Notes under the pieces: model-generated | Databases searched by the model: none | The model's input: only the letters and a program-made list of their open reading frames with translations | What the model was told of the DNA's origin: nothing | Assembly (NCBI RefSeq): GCF_003206695.1 | Contig: NZ_PZJN01000006.1 | Span: 504,850-568,849, forward strand | From: Salinicola halophyticus | GTDB lineage: Bacteria > Pseudomonadota > Gammaproteobacteria > Pseudomonadales > Halomonadaceae | Direction: 5' to 3' | DNA length: 64,000 bases | Position numbers and translations under genes: made by a program | Shown: positions 18,819-30,157 of the stretch, one piece after another | Position numbering within the stretch: position 1 is the stretch's first letter | How the letters are laid out: the number at the start of each line of letters is the position of its first letter

Positions 18819-20078
18819 CTACCACAGCGCCATCTGGGCAGGCTGAGGTGCGGTCAGGCTCTGGCGCAGGCGGGTGCTGTCCAGGTTGGCGTCGGCGGGG
18901 CGGTAGTCCTGGGTGATGACGAACGGACGCATGGTGTCGAGCCGGCAGCGCAGTGCCACCAGATCCTGATAGCGGATGCGCCGGAGGCGTCGCAGATCGA
19001 TCAGCCGCTGCACGCTGCGCAGGCCGATGCCCGGGACGCGGGCGATCATCGCCGGTTCGGCGCGATTGAGATCGACCGGGAAGTCGTTGCGGTGGGCCAG
19101 CGCCCAGGCCAGCTTGGGGTCGATCTCCAGATCCAGGTTGCCCGGCGCGTTCAGCAGCTCTTCGGCCTGAAAACCGTAACTGCGGATCAGGAAATCGGCC
19201 TGATACAGTCGATGTTCCCGCAGCAGCGGTGGCGCCGCCTGGGGTAATCCGGCCGGGCGCTCGGGAATCGGGCTGAACGCCGAGTAATAGACGCGCTTGA
19301 GACGAAAATCCCGATAGAGATGCTGCGCGGATTGCAGAATCGTACGGTCATCGGTGGCGTCCGCACCGACGATCATCTGCGTACTCTGACCGCCGGGCGC
19401 ATAGCGCGGCGCCTGTCGTTTGGGATTGTTGCTGCGAACCGGATGGCGGGCATCCTGACGGGCGTCGTCGTTGGCGGCATCGATTCGCTGACGCATGTGG
19501 CCCATGGCGGAATGAATGGTACCCAGCTCTTTCTCCGGCGCCAGCGTCTTCAGGCTGGTCAACGTCGGCAGTTCGATGTTCGCACTCAGCCGGTCGGCGT
19601 AACGTCCGGCTTCCTCGAGCAGCTTGGGATCCGCTTCCGGGATCGCCTTGAGATGGATGTAGCCGCGGAATTGATGCGTCTCCCGGAGTGACCTTGCCAC
19701 CTGAATCATCTGCTCCATGGTGTAGTCGCTGGAGCGAATGATGCCGGAGCTCAGGAACAGTCCGCTGATGGTATTGCGGCGATAAAACGATAGCGTCAAG
19801 CGAACGACTTCTTCCGGCGTGAAACGCGCGCGGGGCACGTTGCTCGAGCGGCGATTGACGCAGTATTGGCAGTCGAACAGGCAGAAATTGGTCAGCAGCA
19901 CCTTGAGCAGGGAGACGCAACGTCCGTCCGGCGTGAAGCTATGGCAGATCCCCATGCCGTCAGAGGATCCGAGCCCGGCCTTACCACGGGAAGAGCGCTT
20001 GGGCGCGCCGCTGCTGGCGCATGAAGCGTCGTATTTGGCGGCATCGGCGAGGATGGAGAGCTTGTCGATCAGTTCCAT
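18819..20078 (-). CDS. putative DNA modification/repair radical SAM protein (TIGR03916-like)
   Basis: A 419-aa radical-SAM enzyme. CLFDCQYC (about residue 66) is the C-x3-C-x2-C [4Fe-4S] motif, FLSSGIIRSSDYTMEQM is the downstream GGE-like strand, and VPGIGLRSVQRLIDLRRLRRI near residue 350 is a helix-hairpin-helix that fits DNA binding. The family is nearly always next to a DUF4130 protein, as here. A spacer of about 20 residues rich in N, D, A and R (NNDDARQDARHPVRSNN) precedes YAPGGQSTQMIVGA. Substrate unknown. Confidence 0.87.
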   Translation of the reverse strand: MELIDKLSILADAAKYDASCASSGAPKRSSRGKAGLGSSDGMGICHSFTPDGRCVSLLKVLLTNFCLFDCQYCVNRRSSNVPRARFTPEEVVRLTLSFYRRNTISGLFLSSGIIRSSDYTMEQMIQVARSLRETHQFRGYIHLKAIPEADPKLLEEAGRYADRLSANIELPTLTSLKTLAPEKELGTIHSAMGHMRQRIDAANDDARQDARHPVRSNNPKRQAPRYAPGGQSTQMIVGADATDDRTILQSAQHLYRDFRLKRVYYSAFSPIPERPAGLPQAAPPLLREHRLYQADFLIRSYGFQAEELLNAPGNLDLEIDPKLAWALAHRNDFPVDLNRAEPAMIARVPGIGLRSVQRLIDLRRLRRIRYQDLVALRCRLDTMRPFVITQDYRPADANLDSTRLRQSLTAPQPAQMALW

Positions 20079-20201
20079 GCAGTGATCCTGTGGCGCGCCT
20101 CGAAAACTGGATTTATATACAGTATTCGAGAATCACGAGATCGACAAGGTCGATGATTCGATTTCGGAGCTGACATCTACGCCGTGCCCGTCAGTGGCGT
20201 T

Positions 20202-22300
<2,099 letters not shown>

Positions 22301-22304
<4 letters not shown>

Positions 22305-24067
22305 GTTCTCTCCTGGGGCCAGGGTGCGGTCGTATCGGGTTTGGACGTGTCGGACGAGGCGGAATCAGCCGAAGACTCGGCGGGTGGCTGGGTCTGGTTC
22401 GGCGTCAATGCCGGTTGGGCATACCGCGACGAGCGATAGCTGACGCCGTAGCGTAGATGCGGCGCTGCCGGACCGCTGTGGAGTGCCGTGACCCGATCGA
22501 TAATGGCGCGGTCGGCCAGCGTCAGCCGGTCGAGCATGCGCAGATGCTGCAGCCAGTTGGGGACCAGAAAGACCTCCTGCCACAGATCGCGATCGACGGT
22601 GTCGCGGTAGAGCGACCAGCGTTTGGCGCCGTTGCGCAGCCGCAGTTTTCGTAGCGGACGCACGGCGCGAGCGAATTCACGCAGATGTTCGCTGTCGATG
22701 CGGTATTCGACCGTCACCATCACCGACCCGCGGGCCGGATTGAAGTCGAAATCGGGCCTGCTGGTGTGCGCTTCGGGCGCCTCGACAAGATCGTTGGCAT
22801 CCAGCTCCGGGAGCTTGGAAGGGAGCAGCAATAGCGCCGAGACGATCAGCAGCGCGCCGGCCAGCATCAACGCCATCTGTACGCCCAACCCTTCGGCCAG
22901 CTGCCCCCACAGCAGCGAGCCCAGCGTAAGGCCGCCGTAGAGCGCGGTCTGATACAGCGCCAGGGCGCGAGCCTTGACCCAGTCCGGCACCAGTATCTGG
23001 ACCGAGGAGTTGTAGGAGGCCACGGCCGCGATCCAGCAGCTGCCGCCGACGATGAGCGCCGGGAACAGCACCCACAAGGTGTCGAGGCCGCCGAGTGCCA
23101 GCATCACCACGCCCAGCGTCATCGCGGCGAAGCTGATCAGTCGGCTGCTGCCGACCCGCTGTCGAGCCCGGTTGACCAGCGTGCTGCCGGCGATCGCCCC
23201 GATGCCCAGGCCGCCGAGCATGTAGCCGTAGAGCGAGGCGCTGCCGCTGGGATGCTGGTGGGCCAGTAGCGGCAGCAGCGCCCAGAGTGCGCTGGCGGAG
23301 ATGCCGAAGATGAACGAGCGCATCATCACCAGCCGGGTGACGCTGGAGTACTGCACAAAATGCAGGGCCGCCTTGACGCCTTCCCAGATGCGCTCCGGGG
23401 GCAGGGATTTGGGCAGCACGGCACGCTTCCAGCGCCACAGTGCCGCGATCAGCCCGCAGAAACAGAACACGTTGAGCAGGAAGATCCACGACGGCCCCAC
23501 TGCCGCTAGCAGCAACCCGCCGATGGCAGGGCCGATGGCGCGGGCGGCGTTGTAGTTGACGCTGTTGAGCAGCACGGCGCTCGAGACCAGATTGCGCGGC
23601 ACCTGCTCGTTGACCGCGGCCTGCCAGGCCGGCGTGGTAATCGCGCCACCGATCGAGACGCAGAGGATCGAGACGATCAGCAAGGTCGGCGACAGCAGAT
23701 TCAGAAACGCGATCAGGGTGACGAACACGCCGCCCAGCACCTCGATACCCAGGCCGAACAGCATCACCTTGCGGCGATCGTAGTTGTCGGCGATCACCCC
23801 GGTGACGATCGACATCAGCACCAGCGGCAGCGCTGCCGCGACCTGGATCATCGCCACCGCCACCGCGCCGCCGTCGTTGGACGTCACCACCCAGGCCGCC
23901 GCCACCGACTGTGCCCACACGCCGAGGTTGGCGAACAGGTTGGCGATCCAGATCATCCGGAACGCGGGCACTCCCAATGGGGCGAAGGTGCTGACATTCG
24001 CCGGGCGTGGCGGCGTCTGCTCGGACTCGAGGGTCAGATCACTCTGGCGGGAAACGGGTTGCAGCAT
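22301..24067 (-). CDS. MFS exporter of the EntS-like MFS_3 family with C-terminal extension
   Basis: A 588-aa protein. Twelve helices (residues about 35-440) have the MFS_3 / enterobactin-exporter pattern (FRMIWIANLFANLGVWAQSV, VIADNYDRRKVMLFG, AIGPAIGGLLLAAVGPSWIF). A soluble tail follows (residues about 465-560, VMVTVEYRIDSEHLREFARA then RWSLYRDTVDRDLWQEVFLVPNW) that is common to one subgroup. The start at 24067 was chosen over one 18 codons upstream on N-terminal plausibility. Its stop overlaps the recQ start. Being close to iron genes, siderophore export is possible but unproven. Confidence 0.85.
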
Positions 24068-24225
24068 GACGAGCTCGCAGACAGGAGGCGAATCGGAAGG
24101 CACGACCGGGCGAGCGGACAAGGCCCAGCGCTAAAGGTTAGCATCCTGTCTATGGTAGCGAGCGTCCAGTGCTATCGCTTACCGGCAAGCCATATGTCGA
24201 TCAGGGATAGGTGTCGGCGTTGCGG

Positions 24226-24993
24226 TTACTGCAGCACCGCGATGGGGCAAGCGTCGGCGGGGTGGGTCATCACCCGCATGGGAATGCCGTAGATGGCTTC
24301 GAGATTGATATCGTTCATCATGCTGGCCGGTGCGCCCTCGGCGAGGAGCTTGCCGCTGTGCAGCGCGACCAGATGATCGCAGTAGCGCGCCGCCATATTG
24401 ACGTCGTGAAGCACGATGACGACGCCGAGGCCCAGCTCGCGGCACAGCTTGCGTACCAACGCCAACACTTCGACCTGATGGGCGATATCGAGTGCGGCCA
24501 GCGGCTCATCGAGAAGCAGATAGCGGCTACCCTGAGCCAGCAACATCGCCAGCCACACCCGCTGGCGCTCGCCGCCGGAGAGCGTATCGACCAGGCGGTC
24601 GGCGAAGGGTTCGGTGTGGGTCAGGGCGATAGCGCGTTCGATCTGCTGGTGATCGTGGCGGTTGAGGCGCCCGAGCAGGCCGTGCCAGGGGTAGCGGCCG
24701 AAGCCGATCAGCTCGCGGCAGGTCAGATTCTCGGCGCTGGGTAGATGTTGTGGCAGATAGGCGACATGGCGGGCAAACTCGCGCGGTTTCCATTGCGATA
24801 GCGGCCGGCCATCGAGCTGGATGCCACCGTGGCTGACCGCCTGCTGCTGCGCGAGCAGCTTGAGCAGCGTCGACTTGCCGGAACCGTTGTGACCGATCAG
24901 GCCGTAAATCTGGCCTTCACCGAAGGTAAAATCGATAGACGAGAGCAGCGTCTTGCCCGCGATCTCGAAGCTCGCCGATTGGACTTCGAACAT
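24226..24993 (-). CDS. FecE/FhuC-type iron-siderophore ABC ATPase, orphan
   Basis: A 255-aa ABC ATPase. Walker A GHNGSGKST, Q-loop YLPQHLP, signature LSGGERQRVWLAMLLAQ, Walker B LLLDEPLAALD and H-loop VLHDVNMAARYCD. The E-L-I-G-F-G-R-Y-P-W-H segment after the Q-loop is characteristic of the ferric-siderophore/cobalamin importers. It usually sits beside a FecCD permease and a periplasmic binding protein; neither is adjacent, so partners must lie elsewhere. The siderophore operon starts 2.5 kb away. Confidence 0.9.
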   Translation of the reverse strand: MFEVQSASFEIAGKTLLSSIDFTFGEGQIYGLIGHNGSGKSTLLKLLAQQQAVSHGGIQLDGRPLSQWKPREFARHVAYLPQHLPSAENLTCRELIGFGRYPWHGLLGRLNRHDHQQIERAIALTHTEPFADRLVDTLSGGERQRVWLAMLLAQGSRYLLLDEPLAALDIAHQVEVLALVRKLCRELGLGVVIVLHDVNMAARYCDHLVALHSGKLLAEGAPASMMNDINLEAIYGIPMRVMTHPADACPIAVLQ

Positions 24994-25142
24994 GGCTGGG
25001 GCAACCTCGCGATGAGTGATAGGTCACAGATGGAAGGCAATCCTAATTCAAATACGAACGGTTATCAAAGACAGTTGTCGTCGTTTATCGTCTGGCAGTG
25101 TCCGTTGACTGCCGAATATCCCTGTCCCTGGAGCGCGAACCC

Positions 25143-25166
25143 ATGATAAGGAGCGCGAACCCATGA
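25143..25166 (+). CDS. possible 7-codon leader ORF coupled to the next gene
   Basis: ATG 25143 opens an ORF encoding MIRSANP. Its TGA overlaps the downstream start codon as ATGA. It results from direct duplication of GGAGCGCGAACCCATGA (25130-25146 and 25150-25166), each copy carrying its own GGAG and ATG. Whether it is translated is unknown. Confidence 0.35.
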   Translation: MIRSANP

Positions 25167-26422
25167 AAGTCTGGTTGTCGATATTGCTGTTCGCGCTCGT
25201 CGCCGGGGGCGTGCTGACCGCCGTCGCTTCGCATGAACCGTTCGAGCCGCGGATGGTGCGACTGGAAACCCAGCGCGCGCTGCCGTCGCTGGCGGACGGG
25301 TTGGCCGAGGAATCACCCGCCATCAACGCGCTCTTCCTGAACTACGCCGATGATCCGGCGCTCTGGACGAGTGCCTGGTTGGCGATCCGCAATCATGGTG
25401 ACCTGGCCCGCGAAGCGTTGCTCGATTATGGACTCGATCCGGAATTTCAAAAGGTACTGGTGCGATTCGGCGCGGACGCGGTGTTGCCGGTGATCTATTA
25501 CCGCGATCACGACATCGCCACGCTGCGCGCTCAGCACTGGCTGGGAACCCGCTATCGTCAGGCCAGCGAGCAGCTCGACCGCTGGTGGGGCGAGGACGAT
25601 GAATCCGACGAGGCTGGCGATTCCCGTGGCGCGGCCGACCCGACCGAGAACTTGACTGAGAACCCGGCCGAGAACCCGACTCAGGCGGAAACCGGAAAGG
25701 GCTCGGCGTCGACGACGTTGACACCTACCCGCCGCGGCCAGGTCGCCATCGCGATTCTCGCCGCCAAAGGTCACGCCTTTCTGCAGCAATTCGTGGTGAC
25801 GCCGGATAACGACGTGAGCTGGCTGCAGGGCGAGCGCGTGGTCAGCGACATCGGCGATTTCTTTACCAGTGGCTTGCGCGATCTGGAGAGCCAGTGGCGC
25901 CGCGGCGAAGCGATCGGCGTTGCGGATATCGGCTGGGCCGGTGTCGACCTGCTGGTGATGACCAGTGCGATCAAGGTGCTGCGGGCCGGCCGGGCGGTGC
26001 GAGCCGGCGCCGCTGTGGAGGGGCAGGGCGCGCGGGCCGCCGGACGCGGCGTACTGGCCGGGGGCGGTCGCTTCGTCAGCCTGTCGCGGGCGGCCAAGAT
26101 CGCCGCGGTCACCGGCACGGCTTACGTGGTCGTGCGTCATCCCAGCCTCGTCAGCGCGCTGGGGGCCAACGCCGCGCGGTGGCTGGGCTGGCCGGTGTGG
26201 CTGAGTCAGTTCCTGATCTGGGTCGTGGTGCTATTGCCGCTGTTGATCGTCGTCCGTTTCGTCTATCGCTGGGTGCTGGCACCGCTGCTGTGGCTGTTGG
26301 TACCGTTGCTGAAGGCGAGCTCGAGAACGCCTCGCTGGTTGATGAAAAGGCAGCGGTCGCGGCGTGATGGCACGCTGACCGCTCGACCGCAAAATGACTT
26401 CCGAACGGATCCCACGCTATGA
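25163..26422 (+). CDS. uncharacterised membrane-anchored protein
   Basis: A 419-aa protein I do not recognise. Residues 1-23 are a signal anchor or signal peptide. Residues 45-150 are a helical periplasmic-looking region (INALFLNYADDPALW, AREALLDYGLDPEFQKVL). Next comes an acidic spacer with a small repeat, TENLTENPAENPTQ (about 160-175), then a domain with VADIGWAGVDLLVMTSAIK and an Ala/Gly/Arg-rich stretch. Two or three hydrophobic helices lie at about 340-385, before a basic tail. It is translationally coupled to a GNAT gene (ATGA overlap at 26419-26422). The pattern suggests an inner-membrane protein with a periplasmic face. Confidence 0.7.
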   Translation: MKVWLSILLFALVAGGVLTAVASHEPFEPRMVRLETQRALPSLADGLAEESPAINALFLNYADDPALWTSAWLAIRNHGDLAREALLDYGLDPEFQKVLVRFGADAVLPVIYYRDHDIATLRAQHWLGTRYRQASEQLDRWWGEDDESDEAGDSRGAADPTENLTENPAENPTQAETGKGSASTTLTPTRRGQVAIAILAAKGHAFLQQFVVTPDNDVSWLQGERVVSDIGDFFTSGLRDLESQWRRGEAIGVADIGWAGVDLLVMTSAIKVLRAGRAVRAGAAVEGQGARAAGRGVLAGGGRFVSLSRAAKIAAVTGTAYVVVRHPSLVSALGANAARWLGWPVWLSQFLIWVVVLLPLLIVVRFVYRWVLAPLLWLLVPLLKASSRTPRWLMKRQRSRRDGTLTARPQNDFRTDPTL

Positions 26423-26880
26423 AAGACGCCTGTCATGATGACAACGCTTATCGGCTGATTTTCGAGCCGCCAACGACCGACACCTACATGCGGCTGCGCC
26501 GCGAGGCCGGCATGAACCCGCGCAGTGCCGCCGGTGCCGCGCTGGGTTTACCCAAGAGCCTGTTTGCCGTGCAGGTCGTTCACGTGGGCGAGAATGAAGG
26601 CGAGCACGAGAGCGAAACGGTAGGCATGGGGCGCGTCGTCGGTGACGGCGGCTGCTTCTATCAGGTGGTGGATATCGCCGTGCAGCCGGCCCATCAGGGG
26701 CGCGGTCTGGGCAAGCGGATCATGGGCGAGATTCGCGCCTATATTCTGCGCGAGGCGCCGGAAAACGCCTTCGTCAGCCTGCTGGCGGATGGCGAAGCGC
26801 ATCGGCTGTACGCTCAGTTCGATTTCAAGCCAACGAATGCCGTCGGTATGGCCTGGTATCCTCAGCCGAGCAACGATTAA
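26419..26880 (+). CDS. GNAT-family N-acetyltransferase
   Basis: A 153-aa acyl-CoA transferase. The acetyl-CoA pyrophosphate loop is VQPAHQGRGLGKRIMGEI (Q/R-x-x-G-x-G/A) and the preceding beta strand is CFYQVVDIAV. The C-terminal half, LLADGEAHRLYAQFDFKPT, is typical of small-molecule or protein acetyltransferases. It overlaps the upstream membrane protein by 4 bp. Its stop codon overlaps that of the convergent ECF sigma gene within TTAA. Substrate unknown. Confidence 0.87.
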   Translation: MKDACHDDNAYRLIFEPPTTDTYMRLRREAGMNPRSAAGAALGLPKSLFAVQVVHVGENEGEHESETVGMGRVVGDGGCFYQVVDIAVQPAHQGRGLGKRIMGEIRAYILREAPENAFVSLLADGEAHRLYAQFDFKPTNAVGMAWYPQPSND

Positions 26881-27395
26881 ACGTCAGGCCACGAGGCGAT
26901 ATTCAGACTGTCGAGCTCAGCCTGACAACGCGTCATTGCCTGAGCGATATAGCGCCCGGCCATGCGTTCGGAAACACCGAGCCGCTGGCCGATCTCGCGC
27001 TGGGTCATGCCTTCCAGTCGGTGCCAGATCAGCGCCTGACGCAGCCGTTCCGGCAGTTCGCCCAGCGTTCGCGTGAGTTGATGGACGCACTGCTGCTGGC
27101 AGGCGTCGGTTTCCGGGCAGGCGCGCGGACAGACCAGAACCGGTTCCAGCGCCTCGATGGCGATCAGATCGGGCATCTGGCGACGGCGATGATCGATCAG
27201 CAGGTTGCGGGCGATACGAAACAGATAGGCTCGTGGATTGTCGAGCGCGCTTCGCGAGGGAGCGTTGAGCAGGCGAAGATAGACCTCGTGGCACAGGTCG
27301 GCGGCCTGATCGCGGGAATCCAGCTGGCGGCTGAGGAAGCCCAATAGCTCGCGATGATGCTGACGGTAGAGAGATTCGAACATTGCTTCGCGCAT
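26877..27395 (-). CDS. FecI-like ECF sigma factor
   Basis: A 172-aa sigma-70 family protein. Region 2 (FESLYRQHHRELLGFLSRQL, DLCHEVYLRLLN, PRAYLFRIARNLLIDHRRR) and region 4 (LPERLRQALIWHRLEGMTQR, EIGQRLGVSERMAGRYIAQA) match the FecI group that drives siderophore-receptor transcription. A cysteine cluster between the domains (C-PRA-C-PETDA-C-QQQ-C) is unusual. The start at 27395 was preferred because the longer open frame runs through the Fur box at 27442. No FecR anti-sigma gene is adjacent. Confidence 0.87.
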   Translation of the reverse strand: MREAMFESLYRQHHRELLGFLSRQLDSRDQAADLCHEVYLRLLNAPSRSALDNPRAYLFRIARNLLIDHRRRQMPDLIAIEALEPVLVCPRACPETDACQQQCVHQLTRTLGELPERLRQALIWHRLEGMTQREIGQRLGVSERMAGRYIAQAMTRCQAELDSLNIASWPDV

Positions 27396-27441
27396 GTCGG
27401 CGGCCCTGGGGGCGAAACGAAAAAGTGCCGCGATCATGGCA

Positions 27442-27460
27442 AAAATGAGAATCATTAGCA
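27442..27460. promoter_or_regulatory. Fur box upstream of the ECF sigma gene
   Basis: AAAAATGAGAATCATTAGC agrees with the consensus GATAATGATAATCATTATC at 15 of 19 positions. It sits 47 bp before the sigma factor start, so iron repression of the sigma gene is expected. Confidence 0.75.
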
Positions 27461-27539
27461 ATAAGTCATGCCTGCAACAAGTCGCAGGCCGGGCGCCTCT
27501 TGGGCGCCCGGTGGTGAAGTTTTTCGCGTAGCGGCTGGC

Positions 27540-30092
27540 TCAGTTCGTCGTCGTCAGCGTCCCGGTCTTTCCCGCCTCCTGATTTTCACCGCCCTGGTTT
27601 TCACCGCCCTTCGTCGGCCGATAGGCGGTGATGGGGTTGGCAAGCGAACCGGCGAACTGCAGGTTCTTGGACGGATCGGCGAGATCGATCATCTGGCGGT
27701 TGTCGCGCAGTTGAAGGCGATTGAGGCACGACAGCGTGAACTCGGGCGCGAACAGGTCGAAGCGCGCGAACTTATCGTCGAATTGCGGATGCCGCTGCTG
27801 GTAATCGATCACGCAGGACGCGACCAGCTGCCAGAAATCGTCCTCCTGGAGCTGGTTCGACGCCACCAGGATCTCGGCCAGGAAGCGGAAGAAACAGTCA
27901 AACAGGTCGGTGAAGATCGACAGGATCTTCAGGTGCTCCGGCACCTCGACCGCAATGCGCCGGGCCGCTTCCGGCAGGGACTGGCCGTTGTCGAAGATGC
28001 CGGTTTCCTCGCCGATATCCTTGAGGATTGCGCCGACCGGCACATGGTCTTCCAGCTGCAGGATCAGGTTCTCGCCGTGGGGCATGAACACCAGATCGTG
28101 GGCGAAGAAGCAGTGCAGCAGCGGCGTCATATAGGCCGCCAGATAGCGCTCGATCCAGGCTCGGGCGCCAATGCCCGAGGCGTCGATCAGCGCCGGCAGC
28201 AGCGCATCGCCATCGGCGTCCCGATGCAGCAGCGCGGCCATGGTCATCAGCCGCCGATTGGGTGCAATACGGGTGTAGGGGCTCTCCCGCCACAGGCACG
28301 CCAGCATCTTCTGGTACGGATGCTGTTTGTCCGTGGCCGCCTCGAAACCGGCGTGGTGATAGCCCAGCGTGGCGACTTCACGCAGCACGCTGAACCCCTG
28401 GGCCTGGAGTTCGGCGTCATTGCTGACCAGGTTTTCGACCCAGGCATTGATGGCCGGGGTACCCTTCATGTAGTGCGGCGACAGCCCGCGCATGAAGCCC
28501 ATGTTGAGGATCGACAGCGCGAACTTGACGTAGCGGCGCCGGGGCTGCGAAACGTTGAACCAGGTGCGGATCGACTGCTGGGCGCGGTAGTCGTCGTCCG
28601 CTTCGCCGAGCAGTACCAGGCGCTGCTCGGCGACCTCCCCGGCAAAGGTGATCGCCAGCTTGTGGCGCCACTGCCACGGGTGAACCGGCATCAAGAAGTA
28701 GTCCACCGGATCGAGATCGAGCGCGCTAAGTCGAGCCTCGAAGCGCTGGCGAACCGGGGCGTCCAGCTCGTCGTCGATCAGCGTTTCGACATCGAGGCCC
28801 TCGATGGCGCTGTACTCCGTGCAGTGGCGCGCGGCGGCCAGCCACAGCGGCCGAATCGCGGCGCCGGCTTCCGGCGCGTAGCGGTGATAGTCATCGACAT
28901 CGAAGCCGATCCTGCCACTATTGGCGACGAAACAGGGGTGGCCCTCGCTCATCGCCGTCTCGAGGGTCTGGAAGTCGGCCAGCGCGAGTTCGGCGGCCGG
29001 TGGTACGTCACGGCCGAACTTGTAAGCCATGCCGGCCAAGGTGCTGGCGATCTCTTCCAGATAGGTCGGCAGATTGTCGCCGGCGATGTTCAGCCGCTCC
29101 CGGCATTCGAGCAGAAACTGCGCCACGTCCAGCGCTTGAGGTGCGCCGTCGCGGGTCTTGATCAGTGACGCCCTGTCGATCCACCAGTGATCCAGCGCCA
29201 TCCGGCGCGCGCGGAAACGGTAGCGGACGGCATCGCTATCGGTGGCGAGGCCGTAATCAGCCCAGCCGTTGGCGTCGATGTCGGTTTCTGCTGTCGGCTG
29301 CAGCAGTCGTTCATGGGCGAACTCGCTGATCGCTTTGCCCAGCAGGTCGCGATTGGCGCGCTGCCAACGATCGGGCCTTAGATGGGCGCTGGCTTCGCCC
29401 GTTGCCGTGTCGCGGCGCCGCGAGGCGTGCAGCGACTCGAAGCGCTCGCGAGTGCAGAACCCTAGATGGGCGGTCTTCTCGCCCAACGAAATCTCGCGCT
29501 CGTAGACGAAGCCGGCACGACGATTGAGCGGGTGGATCCTGTCGTTGGTGACGTCCGGCTCGACGACGATGCGGCGTGTCCCTGGATCGCTGAACAGGAA
29601 GGCGACGACGGTGTCGATTACCGCCTGGCTGAAACCGTGAATCGACGGGCTGGCGGGGTTCTTCGGCGCGACCAGGAAATGCATGCCGCGGTCGCCGGGC
29701 TGGACGGCGTATTGCTCGCCGACCGGATCCTGGCGGGGGTCGTAGAACTCGACCAGGAACGCCGGCTGGCCGTCGTGGAGGCCGATGAACGCCTGGGCGC
29801 CGTCGCTCTGATCCATTTCGCGATAGAACGCCACGACCTGATCGCGGGTATCGCGGCTCATGCCCCAGAAGCGGGCGGTTTCCCGACTGACCCATTCGAA
29901 GACGAGGTCGATATCGCGGCCGAGGTCGAGGGGACGCAGGGCGAGGGTGCCGATGCCCGGCCAGTGGCGACGGAAACGTTCATCGGGCGAATAGAGGCTG
30001 CTGGACGACGTGGCCTGCGTCTCGAGATCAGTCACGCTACCTATCGCGTTGGTGATCCTTTCGGCGGGCAGCCGACTCTGAGGGTGATTCAT
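27540..30092 (-). CDS. bifunctional hydroxamate siderophore enzyme: N-acyltransferase + NIS synthetase
   Basis: An 850-aa fusion. Residues about 45-215 are an IucB/AlcB-type GNAT acyltransferase (LALRPLDLGRDIDLVFEWV, GDRGMHFLVAPKNPA, RRIVVEPDVTNDRIHPLNRR). Residues about 270-820 are an IucA/IucC-type NRPS-independent synthetase (FVANSGRIGFDVDDYHRYAP, MPVHPWQWRHKLAI, MPHGENLILQLEDHVP). In the desferrioxamine and putrebactin pathways these are separate proteins; the bisucaberin enzyme BibC is a comparable fusion. Expected chemistry: acylate an N-hydroxydiamine, then join and cyclise units with ATP. AGGAGAGACTC precedes the start. Last gene of a three-gene operon. The C-terminal tail is Gly/Asn/Thr-rich. 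Confidence 0.92.
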   Translation of the reverse strand: MNHPQSRLPAERITNAIGSVTDLETQATSSSSLYSPDERFRRHWPGIGTLALRPLDLGRDIDLVFEWVSRETARFWGMSRDTRDQVVAFYREMDQSDGAQAFIGLHDGQPAFLVEFYDPRQDPVGEQYAVQPGDRGMHFLVAPKNPASPSIHGFSQAVIDTVVAFLFSDPGTRRIVVEPDVTNDRIHPLNRRAGFVYEREISLGEKTAHLGFCTRERFESLHASRRRDTATGEASAHLRPDRWQRANRDLLGKAISEFAHERLLQPTAETDIDANGWADYGLATDSDAVRYRFRARRMALDHWWIDRASLIKTRDGAPQALDVAQFLLECRERLNIAGDNLPTYLEEIASTLAGMAYKFGRDVPPAAELALADFQTLETAMSEGHPCFVANSGRIGFDVDDYHRYAPEAGAAIRPLWLAAARHCTEYSAIEGLDVETLIDDELDAPVRQRFEARLSALDLDPVDYFLMPVHPWQWRHKLAITFAGEVAEQRLVLLGEADDDYRAQQSIRTWFNVSQPRRRYVKFALSILNMGFMRGLSPHYMKGTPAINAWVENLVSNDAELQAQGFSVLREVATLGYHHAGFEAATDKQHPYQKMLACLWRESPYTRIAPNRRLMTMAALLHRDADGDALLPALIDASGIGARAWIERYLAAYMTPLLHCFFAHDLVFMPHGENLILQLEDHVPVGAILKDIGEETGIFDNGQSLPEAARRIAVEVPEHLKILSIFTDLFDCFFRFLAEILVASNQLQEDDFWQLVASCVIDYQQRHPQFDDKFARFDLFAPEFTLSCLNRLQLRDNRQMIDLADPSKNLQFAGSLANPITAYRPTKGGENQGGENQEAGKTGTLTTTN

Positions 30093-30157
30093 GAGTCTCT
30101 CCTGGCGGAAATCGGAATTGGAAATCACGCATGTCGAATCGAGGCGCACGGTGGCGG

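Noticed and set aside
27468..29168. 566-codon plus-strand open frame
   Set aside because: Antisense to the siderophore fusion gene, whose domains are clear. A by-product of high GC content.
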